DNA of 15,320 nt, from positions 1 to 15,320 of the forward strand of contig DASZYF010000092.1 in assembly GCA_035545535.1 (NCBI GenBank), given 5' to 3'. Below the pieces are notes generated by a model, which was not told where the DNA came from, ran no database searches, and saw only the letters and a program-made list of their open reading frames with translations. The stretch is from DASZYF01 sp035545535. Its GTDB lineage: Bacteria; Actinomycetota; Actinomycetes; Mycobacteriales; CAJCIY01. Of the stretch, positions 6,770-12,724 are shown one piece after another. The translations under genes were made by a program, and so were the position numbers. Numbering within the stretch: position 1 is the stretch's first letter; each line of letters starts with the position of its first letter.

Positions 6770-7755
6770 GCGAGACGGTCCTCGTCACCGGCGCCACCGG
6801 CCTGACCGGCGCCAACGTCTGTCAGCAGCTCGTCGCCCGCGGCGACCAGGTGCGCGCGCTCGTGCGGGGCGCCTCCGACGCGGCGCCGTTGACCGCGCTC
6901 GGGGTCGAGGTCGTCGAGGGCGACATCACCGTCTACGACGACGTGCTGCGCGCGGCCGACGGCTGCGACGCGGCGATCCACACCGCCGCGCTGCTGGGTG
7001 GCGCGAGCCAGGACATCAACGACTTCATCGCGGTGAACGTGCACGGCACCACGCACGTGCTCGACGCCGCGGAGAAGATCGGCATGCGGCGCGTGGTCGC
7101 GCTCTCGACGTCGACGTTCTTCGACACCAGCAGCGGCGTGCCGCTCGACGACGCCCCGCTGATGGAAGCGCCGACCGACGATCCGTACACCGTCACCAAG
7201 CTCGCCGCGTACAACGAGGTGATGGAGCGCGCCGCCCGCGGGCAGGACATCGTCAGCGGGCATCCCGGTGCCATCTACGGGCCCTCGCCCGTGGTGTCAC
7301 GTGCGCTGCACCGCACCAGCTTCAACACGCTGCTGCTCGCCGGCCTGCGCAACCGGGTCGGCGGCTACCTGCGCATCCCCAGCGTGTGGGTGCTCGGCAG
7401 CGACGTCGCCAGAGGCTCGATCCTCGCGCTCGACAAGGGCGTCCGCGGCGACCGCTACATCCTCGACGGCCGGCCCGAGGACATCACGACCATCGCGCAA
7501 GCGTGCAACCAGGTGTGCGCCATCGCCGGTCTGCCGCACCACGTCGAGGACATCGAGCCGAGCGATGATCCCGCGGTGGTCGAGCGGTTCGGCCCGACCA
7601 TGATCGCGATCGCGCGGAAGGCGGCCCGCGCCGGCGCGAAGGCCGCACCGCCCGGCCCGACCCGCTCCGAGAGGGTGCTGGGCTACGCCCCCACGTCGCT
7701 CACCGACGGCCTCACGCAGACCGTCGACTGGTTCCGCGCCATCGGCAAGCTCTGA
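6766..7755 (+). CDS. NAD-dependent epimerase/dehydratase (extended SDR)
   Basis: A 329-residue extended short-chain dehydrogenase. The N-terminal nucleotide-binding motif TGATGLTG is at residues 8-15, a Ser of the STST stretch is near 114-116, and the catalytic YTVTK (Tyr141, Lys145) is intact. HPGAIYGP after the active site is the segment typical of dihydroflavonol-reductase/3-beta-HSD-like and UDP-sugar epimerase members. The C-terminal substrate domain does not reveal a substrate. The GTG start overlaps the preceding stop as GTGA, with AAGGAG 11 bases upstream inside the preceding gene. Together with the CMD-like redox protein this suggests a small catabolic or detoxification unit (inference). 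Confidence 0.9.
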   Translation: MSETVLVTGATGLTGANVCQQLVARGDQVRALVRGASDAAPLTALGVEVVEGDITVYDDVLRAADGCDAAIHTAALLGGASQDINDFIAVNVHGTTHVLDAAEKIGMRRVVALSTSTFFDTSSGVPLDDAPLMEAPTDDPYTVTKLAAYNEVMERAARGQDIVSGHPGAIYGPSPVVSRALHRTSFNTLLLAGLRNRVGGYLRIPSVWVLGSDVARGSILALDKGVRGDRYILDGRPEDITTIAQACNQVCAIAGLPHHVEDIEPSDDPAVVERFGPTMIAIARKAARAGAKAAPPGPTRSERVLGYAPTSLTDGLTQTVDWFRAIGKL

Positions 7756-7782
7756 TCTCCTCCGCGACCGCGCCGGCCGCCC

Positions 7783-7788
7783 TACGGT
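7783..7788 (+). promoter_or_regulatory. putative -10 (TACGGT) of a leaderless promoter
   Basis: TACGGT lies 6 bases before the GTG at 7795 (3 before GTG 7792), in a 39-base gap. There is no Shine-Dalgarno sequence near either start, so transcription beginning at or next to the GTG is the simplest reading. No clear -35 is seen. Confidence 0.45.
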
Positions 7789-7794
7789 GCGGTG

Positions 7795-8943
7795 GTGCGC
7801 GTCGTCGTGCTGGGTGCGGGCTTCGGTGGTCTCGAGCTGACCACGCTGCTGTCGGAGCGGTTCGGCGAGCGACTCGACCTCGTCCTCATCGATCAGGGCG
7901 ACGGCTTCGTGTTCGGCTTCTCCAAGCTGGACGTGATGTTCGGCCGCACGACGGCGGCGGAGGTCGTGCACCGCTACGACGACATCCTCAAGCCCGGCGT
8001 GCAGTTCGTCCGCGCCACGATCACGTCGATCGACCCGAGCACGCGGACCGTCGTCACCACCGCGGGCACCTACACGGCGGACATCCTCGTCGTCGCCCTC
8101 GGGGCCGACCTCGACCCGGCGGCGACCCCGGGCCTGGTCGAGGGCGGGCACGAGTTCTACACGGTGAAGGGCGCGTTCGCCGTGCGCGCCGTGCTCGAGG
8201 ACTTCGCGGGCGGCCACGTCGTCGTCGGCGTCACCGGGACCCCGTTCAAGTGCCCACCGGCCCCGAGCGAGACCGCCCTGCTGGTGCACGACCTGCTCGA
8301 GCGCCGGGGGCTGCTCGGCGCGTCGAAGGTCTCGCTCGTCATGCCGTTGCCGGTGCCCATCCCGCCGTCGCCCGACGCATCACGCGTGCTGCTCGAGACG
8401 TTCGCGGAGCGCGGCATCGGCTGGCACCCGAACCAGGTGGTGCGCGGGCTCGACGCCGAGCGCAAGGTGGTGCTGCTCGGGGAGTCCCCGGACAGCGGCA
8501 CCGAGATGGCCTACGACCTGTTCCTCGGGGTGCCGAAGCACCGCGCCCCCGACGTCGTCGTGGCCAGCGGGCTGACCGAGGACGGGTGGATCCCGGTCGA
8601 CTACACGTTGCAGACCCGCTTCCCCGGGGTGTTCGCCGTGGGCGACTGCACCAGCGTCGGCACGCCCAAGGCGGGAGTGTTCGCCGAGGGGCAGGCGGCG
8701 GTCGCGGCGGACCGCATCACCGCGCTGCTGCGCGGCGAGGAGCCCGAGACCGTCTACGACGGGCACGGCATCTGCTACCTCGAGGTCGGGCACGACCAGG
8801 TCGCGAAGGTCGACGTGACGTTCGCGAGCGGCGAGCGGCCCAGCGGCACCCTCCAGGGGCCGTCCGCCGACCTCGCCGCCGACAAGACCGCGTTCGGCGC
8901 CACCCGGATCCAACGCTGGTTCGGCCGCATCTGGGCGAGCTGA
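7795..8943 (+). CDS. FAD-dependent pyridine-nucleotide-disulfide family oxidoreductase, SQR/NDH-2-like
   Basis: A 382-residue two-dinucleotide-fold flavoprotein. The N-terminal VVVLGAGFGGLE binds FAD, and the C-terminal FPGVFAVGDCTSVGTPKAGVFAEGQ holds the second FAD signature with the GD aspartate near residue 284. TPFKCPPAPSE around Cys153 aligns with the active-site segment of sulfide:quinone oxidoreductases (KCAGAP). Cys285 follows the GD motif and Cys327 lies in the C-terminal part. The length and the absence of a long C-terminal membrane helix suit an SQR-like or NDH-2-like peripheral enzyme, acting on sulfide, NAD(P)H or another donor; which one cannot be told. GTG 7795 was chosen on promoter spacing; GTG 7792 adds one residue. 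Confidence 0.85.
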   Translation: MRVVVLGAGFGGLELTTLLSERFGERLDLVLIDQGDGFVFGFSKLDVMFGRTTAAEVVHRYDDILKPGVQFVRATITSIDPSTRTVVTTAGTYTADILVVALGADLDPAATPGLVEGGHEFYTVKGAFAVRAVLEDFAGGHVVVGVTGTPFKCPPAPSETALLVHDLLERRGLLGASKVSLVMPLPVPIPPSPDASRVLLETFAERGIGWHPNQVVRGLDAERKVVLLGESPDSGTEMAYDLFLGVPKHRAPDVVVASGLTEDGWIPVDYTLQTRFPGVFAVGDCTSVGTPKAGVFAEGQAAVAADRITALLRGEEPETVYDGHGICYLEVGHDQVAKVDVTFASGERPSGTLQGPSADLAADKTAFGATRIQRWFGRIWAS

Positions 8944-8949
8944 CCGCGC

Positions 8950-8955
8950 GACACT
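8950..8955 (+). promoter_or_regulatory. weak -10-like GACACT before the PKD gene
   Basis: GACACT differs from TAnnnT only at its first base and sits 6 bases before ATG 8962. No ribosome site precedes that ATG, so a leaderless transcript is possible. The call rests on spacing similarity with three better cases nearby. Confidence 0.25.
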
Positions 8956-8961
8956 GGTCGC

Positions 8962-9831
8962 ATGCGTCGGACGGTGCTCGTGGGATCCGCGGTCGCCCTG
9001 GCCGCTGCGACCTTCTCCATCGCCGGGCCGAGCAGCGCGGCCGACGCCCCGCAGCCGCGGCACGACCCCATCACCGTCACCATCACGGCCACCCCGGCAG
9101 CCCCCAAGGCCGGTCAGGTCGTCACCTTCGCGGTGCACGTCGCCAGCAACGACGTCGGCCCCACCGTCACCGCGTGGCGCTACGGCGACGGGTCGCGCCT
9201 GCACCAGGTGACGCCCGGGAACGTCGCGTGCTTCGCCCCGCCGACCACGCCGCAAGAGGTGCCGAGCACCGGTGACGCGACGTTCCGGGCGATGTATCGC
9301 GCGGCGGGCACGTACACGTTCACCGCGAAGGCCGCGCACTACGAGCCGTGCACCACGGCGTACGACGACGGCGTCGGCCGCGGCACGCTCACCATCACGA
9401 TCGCCGGGCCGGACCGGCCGGCCAACGGTCCCGGCAGCCCGATCGCGCAGGTCGACGTCCGCGCCACCGCGGCGGGGGCCGGCGTGCGCTCGCTGCAGGC
9501 GAACGACCCCGACGGCCTGGTCCGCTCAGTCAGCGTGAGCTACGGCGATGGCACTGCGGCGCAGACGTTCTCGACCGGTCTGTCGTGCAAGGACCCGAAG
9601 CGCCGCTGGCTGTCGAGCACGTGGACGCACAACGTGAAGCACGCGCTGTCCCCTGGGCCGCACACCATCAAGCTCGTCGTCACCTCGACCGGCTGCGGCG
9701 GAGGAGCGAAGCAGAAGACGACCGTCGTGCGTCGCCTGGACGTGGCGGCTGCCGGTGGTTTTCACGACACCGCGAACCAGACCTACCAGCCGCCGCTGCG
9801 GCCCGGCCCTCCGCAGGTCGCCGACCCCTAG
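8962..9831 (+). CDS. secreted protein with two PKD-like domains
   Basis: A 289-residue exported protein. Residues 1-27 form a signal peptide (MRRTVLVGSAVALAAATFSI, then AGPSSAA). The mature part contains two similar immunoglobulin-like units. Unit 1 has YGDG at 74-77, Cys90, YRAAGTYTFTAKA at 112-124 and Cys130. Unit 2 has YGDG at 194-197, Cys209, HTIKLVV at 234-240 and Cys245. The YGDG turn plus the G-x-Y-x strand are PKD-domain features, and the matching cysteine pairs suggest one disulfide per unit. No catalytic motif, lipobox or wall anchor is present, so a structural or binding role outside the cell is likely. It converges on the zinc-finger gene with 31 bases between stops. Confidence 0.82.
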   Translation: MRRTVLVGSAVALAAATFSIAGPSSAADAPQPRHDPITVTITATPAAPKAGQVVTFAVHVASNDVGPTVTAWRYGDGSRLHQVTPGNVACFAPPTTPQEVPSTGDATFRAMYRAAGTYTFTAKAAHYEPCTTAYDDGVGRGTLTITIAGPDRPANGPGSPIAQVDVRATAAGAGVRSLQANDPDGLVRSVSVSYGDGTAAQTFSTGLSCKDPKRRWLSSTWTHNVKHALSPGPHTIKLVVTSTGCGGGAKQKTTVVRRLDVAAAGGFHDTANQTYQPPLRPGPPQVADP

Positions 9832-9862
9832 CCGGAACCGCCGGAGCGGGATGCAGCCGGGC

Positions 9863-10207
9863 TCAGTGCAGGTGGAGCTGCCAGTCCTCCGGGACCCGGC
9901 CGGCCGGGCCGGGAGCGGGCTGGTCGAGCGGGTGGTGCTGCGGGTCGGCGAGGTCGGGCCCGCCGAGCATCTCGTTCGTGCGGTAGTCCCAGTACCAGCT
10001 CTCACCCGGTTCGAAGCTGCGGATGAGCGGGTGGCCGCTCGCCCGGGCGTGGGCGCTCGCGTGCTGCGCCGGCGAGGAGTCGCAGCAGCCGATGTGGCCG
10101 CACTCGGCGCAGCGCCGGAGGTGGAACCACCAACCGCCCGCCGCGTCGCAGTCCGCGCACCCCGCGCCGCTCGGAGGCACGCGGGTGTCGATGCCGTCGA
10201 TGCTCAC
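9863..10207 (-). CDS. UBP-type zinc-finger protein
   Basis: A 114-residue protein, most of it one ZnF-UBP domain. The ligand pattern is complete: Cys17 and Cys20, Cys33 and Cys36, Cys41 and Cys42, His49, His53, His59, in CADC...HLRRCAECGHIGCCDSS...QHASAH...GHPLIRSF. The domain's tail GESWYWDYRTNEM is also typical. In eukaryotes this fold binds the free C-terminus of ubiquitin; bacterial copies occur as small stand-alone proteins whose ligand is unknown. The GTG at 10205-10207 has AGAAGG 8 bases upstream, within the end of the MFS gene. The MFS stop is only 4 bases away, so the two genes form an operon. Confidence 0.9.
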   Translation of the reverse strand: MSIDGIDTRVPPSGAGCADCDAAGGWWFHLRRCAECGHIGCCDSSPAQHASAHARASGHPLIRSFEPGESWYWDYRTNEMLGGPDLADPQHHPLDQPAPGPAGRVPEDWQLHLH

Positions 10208-10211
10208 GACG

Positions 10212-11462
10212 TCAACCTTCTCTCGTCAGCGTCTCCGGTGCCAACGCCGCGAGGAAGCCCGCGATGGCGAGGATCGCGGCGGTCGCACCGAACCCTGCCC
10301 CGAAGGAGAACGCGTCGGCGAGCGCACCGGCGAGCAGCGGTCCGGACAGCGAGCCGACGTCGCCCGCCATCTGGAACGCGGCGATGACGGTGCCGCCCTG
10401 GCCGCCGGTCACGTCGCCGAGCATCGCGCCCGGCGCGACGTCGAGCAGACCGCTGCCCAGCCCGAACACCAGCAGCCCGAGGAAGTACAGCGGCAGCGAC
10501 GGCGGGAACACGAGCAGCCCGGTGCCGGCGGCCGCGCCAAGGCACCCGCCGATGAGCAGCGGCTTGCGCCCGCGCTTGTCCGCGGTGCGGCCGCCGAGCG
10601 TCAGCGTCAGCACGTTGCCCGCGGTGAACACCACGAAGCCGGCGCCGGTGACCCACGGCTTCTCGTGCAGGCCCTCGGTGACGAACAGCGGGACGAGCGA
10701 GCTGCGCACGCCGAGGGACGCCCAGCTGTCGGCGAGGTTCGCGGCCGCCGCGGCGCGGAACGCGGGCAGGCGGAACGCCGACCGCAGGTCCAGCGCCGGC
10801 TCGGCCTTCGTCGCCGTGGTGGCGGCGGCGCCCTTCGCCTTGCGCGGCAGCAGCAGCACGCCGACGCCGCCGGCGGCGGCGAGCGTGCCGGCGTAGAGGA
10901 AGAACGGCGCGCGCAGCGAGATGCCGGTGACCACGCCCCCGAGCGCCGGCCCGGCGATGCCGCCGACGAGGAACCCGCCGCTGAAGGCACCCATGCTGCG
11001 CCCGCGCTCGGAGCTCTCGGTGGCCCCGAGCAGCACCGCGCTGGCGGAGACGGTGAACATCGCCGACCCGACGCCGCCGACGCCACGCAGCACGATGAGC
11101 TGCCCGTAGGACTGCGCCAGCCCGGCGAGCGCGCTCGAGACCGCGACGACGACGATCCCGGTGCCGAGCACGAGGCGCGCACCGATGCGGTTGACCAGCC
11201 GGCCGACGCCGAGCGCGGAGACGAGCCGCATGAGCGCGAACGCGCTGATGACCGCGCCGGCCGCGGTGCGGGACACCCCGAAGTGGCGGGCGAACACGGG
11301 GATGGCGGGGGCGACGATGCCGAAGCCGAGCGCGACGAAGAACGCGACCGCGGACAGGACGCCGACCTCGCGCGGCAGGTCCTTGAACGGCCCGCGGGCC
11401 ATGAGCACCCGCGGCGCGGCCCCGACCTCGGTCGCCGCGCCCTCTGGTGCCGCGGCCGTCAC
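10212..11462 (-). CDS. MFS transporter, drug-efflux-like
   Basis: A 416-residue major facilitator with about twelve hydrophobic segments, the standard size. Motif A occurs in both halves: GRLVNRIGARLVLG after the second helix and GGRTADKRGRKPLLIGG in the second half, separated by a cytoplasmic loop rich in Lys/Ala. It is most like proton-driven efflux permeases; the substrate is unknown. I chose GTG 11460-11462 because TACTTT lies 7 bases upstream and no ribosome site precedes the ATG at 11402, the other option. The frame continues to 11795, but that part is antisense to the pirin gene. It is divergent from pirin and co-transcribed with the UBP zinc-finger gene downstream. Confidence 0.9.
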   Translation of the reverse strand: MTAAAPEGAATEVGAAPRVLMARGPFKDLPREVGVLSAVAFFVALGFGIVAPAIPVFARHFGVSRTAAGAVISAFALMRLVSALGVGRLVNRIGARLVLGTGIVVVAVSSALAGLAQSYGQLIVLRGVGGVGSAMFTVSASAVLLGATESSERGRSMGAFSGGFLVGGIAGPALGGVVTGISLRAPFFLYAGTLAAAGGVGVLLLPRKAKGAAATTATKAEPALDLRSAFRLPAFRAAAAANLADSWASLGVRSSLVPLFVTEGLHEKPWVTGAGFVVFTAGNVLTLTLGGRTADKRGRKPLLIGGCLGAAAGTGLLVFPPSLPLYFLGLLVFGLGSGLLDVAPGAMLGDVTGGQGGTVIAAFQMAGDVGSLSGPLLAGALADAFSFGAGFGATAAILAIAGFLAALAPETLTREG

Positions 11463-11469
11463 GTTGCCG

Positions 11470-11475
11470 AAAGTA
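11470..11475 (-). promoter_or_regulatory. putative -10 (TACTTT) of a leaderless MFS promoter
   Basis: On the minus strand TACTTT, a good TAnnnT match, ends 7 bases before the GTG at 11462. That spacing puts the transcription start on the GTG itself. No -35 consensus is visible. Confidence 0.5.
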
Positions 11476-11490
11476 CGCGAGGCGCTCGCC

Positions 11491-11507
11491 CATTCCCCGG
11501 CATTCCC
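11491..11507. repeat. direct repeat CATTCCC-3-CATTCCC between divergent genes
   Basis: Two identical 7-base units start 10 bases apart in the 67-base gap between the MFS and pirin starts. They cover the expected -35 zones of both promoters. This is the arrangement expected of a tandem binding site that controls both genes, though no regulator gene is adjacent. Confidence 0.35.
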
Positions 11508-11515
11508 GCGCGGCC

Positions 11516-11521
11516 TAGCCT
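11516..11521 (+). promoter_or_regulatory. putative -10 (TAGCCT) of a leaderless pirin promoter
   Basis: TAGCCT ends 8 bases before ATG 11530 (5 before the in-frame GTG 11527). There is no ribosome binding site in between, which supports a leaderless transcript. Confidence 0.45.
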
Positions 11522-11529
11522 CACCGGTG

Positions 11530-12399
11530 ATGGGTGACGTCGAGGTCGTCGAGAGCCACGAGGCGCAGGTCGGGCCGCTGACGGTCCGCCGGGCGCTGCC
11601 GCGGCGGGTGCACCGCACGGTCGGCGCCTGGTGCTTCGCCGACCACATGGGGCCGGCCGCGATCGATCCCGACACCGCGCTCATCGGCCCGCACCCGCAC
11701 ATCGGGCTGCAGACCGTGACGTGGCTGGTGGAGGGCGAGCTGCTGCACCGCGACAGCCTGGGCAGCGAGCAGGTGCTGAAGCCGGGCGAGCTCAACCTGA
11801 TGACCGCGGGGCACGGGGTCGCCCACGCGGAGGAGTCGACCGGCTCCTACCGCGGCGACCTGCACGCGTTGCAGCTCTGGGTCGCGCAGCCCTCGATGAC
11901 GCGCGACCGGCCGCCCGCGTTCGAGCACCACGACGACCTGCCGCGCGCGACGTACGGCGATGCCGACGTGACCGTGCTCGTCGGCACGCTCGACGGCCAC
12001 TCGAGCAGCGCGCGCCACGACAGCGAGCTGCTGGGCGCCGAGCTCGCGCTGCACAGCGGCACCGCGACGGTGCCGTTGGACACCGCCTTCGAGCACGCGG
12101 TGATCGCGCTGTCCGGTGCGGTCGCGGTGGGCGACACCGTCCTCACGCCCGGCCGCTGGGGCTTCCTCGCGCCCGGGCGCGACGAGCTCGCGATCAGTGC
12201 GCAGGGACCGAGCCGCGCGATGCTGCTCGGCGGCGTCCCGTTCGGCGAAGACATCGTCATGTGGTGGAACTTCGTCGGCCGCACACGTGAGGAGATCGCG
12301 GCCGCGGACCGCGCGTGGATGGCGCAGGACGAGCGGTTCGGGCCGGTCAGCAGCGCGCTCCCGCGCATCCCATCACCCCAGCTGCCCTGGCTCCGATGA
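11530..12399 (+). CDS. pirin family protein
   Basis: A 289-residue bicupin of the pirin family. The N-terminal metal site is complete: His55 and His57 in IGPHPHIGLQTVTWL, His99 and Glu101 in GHGVAHAEES, equivalent to His56, His58, His101 and Glu103 of human pirin. The TVTWLVEGELLHRDSLG segment is also diagnostic. Pirins range from quercetin 2,3-dioxygenases to redox-sensing regulators, and the exact activity cannot be read from sequence. ATG 11530 was chosen because it lies 8 bases after a TAGCCT -10 and just before the conserved start; the upstream part of the frame is antisense to the MFS gene. The last 27 bases overlap the end of the SHOCT gene on the other strand. Confidence 0.92.
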   Translation: MGDVEVVESHEAQVGPLTVRRALPRRVHRTVGAWCFADHMGPAAIDPDTALIGPHPHIGLQTVTWLVEGELLHRDSLGSEQVLKPGELNLMTAGHGVAHAEESTGSYRGDLHALQLWVAQPSMTRDRPPAFEHHDDLPRATYGDADVTVLVGTLDGHSSSARHDSELLGAELALHSGTATVPLDTAFEHAVIALSGAVAVGDTVLTPGRWGFLAPGRDELAISAQGPSRAMLLGGVPFGEDIVMWWNFVGRTREEIAAADRAWMAQDERFGPVSSALPRIPSPQLPWLR

Positions 12400-12588
12400 C
12401 GCCGCCGGCTCGGTGAGCTCGGCGAGGCGGGCGTGGAACTCCTCCTCGGAGATCAGGCCCGCGGTGCGGAGCGCGGCGAGCCGGTCGAGCCGGGCCGCGG
12501 TCTCGTCGATCACCGCGGCCACGTCGGACCGCGCGCTCTCCTGCGCATGGGCCAGCGCGTGCGCGATGCGGTGGCGCCGACGCGACAT
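12373..12588 (-). CDS. small SHOCT-domain protein
   Basis: A 71-residue protein. The N-terminus is basic (MSRRRHRIAHALAHAQES), the middle is a predicted amphipathic helix, and residues 34-60, RLDRLAALRTAGLISEEEF then HARLAEL, match the SHOCT (short C-terminal) motif. SHOCT usually ends larger proteins and is thought to aid oligomerisation; here it makes up most of a soluble protein with no membrane segment. ATG 12586-12588 was chosen because GGAGGTGATCC lies upstream. The GTG at 12598-12600 is part of that ribosome site itself and so is unlikely as a start. The 3' end overlaps the pirin gene by 27 bases. The function is unknown. Confidence 0.75.
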   Translation of the reverse strand: MSRRRHRIAHALAHAQESARSDVAAVIDETAARLDRLAALRTAGLISEEEFHARLAELTEPAASSEPGQLG

Positions 12589-12593
12589 GTGAC

Positions 12594-12605
12594 GGATCAC
12601 CTCCC
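12594..12605 (-). promoter_or_regulatory. extended Shine-Dalgarno site of the SHOCT gene
   Basis: Read on the minus strand, GGGAGGTGATCC contains 11 consecutive bases complementary to the canonical 3' end of bacterial 16S rRNA (GGAUCACCUCC). The GGAGG core ends 11 bases before ATG 12588, slightly longer than usual. It is by far the strongest ribosome site in the window. Confidence 0.7.
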
Positions 12606-12724
12606 TGCCCTCACAACGGCCAGCATCACCACCGCGTCACGCCTCCTACCCCGGCGATCGGGTGACGAGTCGTGACATCACACGAACGCCGAGCCGGACG
12701 CCGCCGTTCGGAGCAGCGGCCCGC
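12606..12724. other. intergenic stretch between methyltransferase and SHOCT genes
   Basis: About 120 bases with no open frame of note separate the methyltransferase stop from the SHOCT ribosome site, so the SHOCT gene probably has its own minus-strand promoter. I could not find a convincing TAnnnT element. A pair of arms, CGAACG and CGTTCG, could form a weak hairpin just after the methyltransferase stop, without a T-run. Confidence 0.3.

Noticed and set aside
9801..9862. Possible terminator between PKD and zinc-finger genes (GCCCGGC ... GCCGGGC)
   Set aside because: The 7-bp arms are 48 bases apart, partly inside the coding region, and lack a T-run; chance pairing is likely at this GC content.
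10023..11537. Long plus-strand open frame (504 codons) across the MFS operon
   Set aside because: Composition is low-complexity Arg/Glu/Ala/Gly, typical of antisense reading of a GC-rich membrane-protein gene.
11403..11795. N-terminal extension of the MFS frame
   Set aside because: The part beyond 11462 lies antisense to the pirin gene and is Ser/Thr/Pro/Arg-rich without hydrophobic segments.
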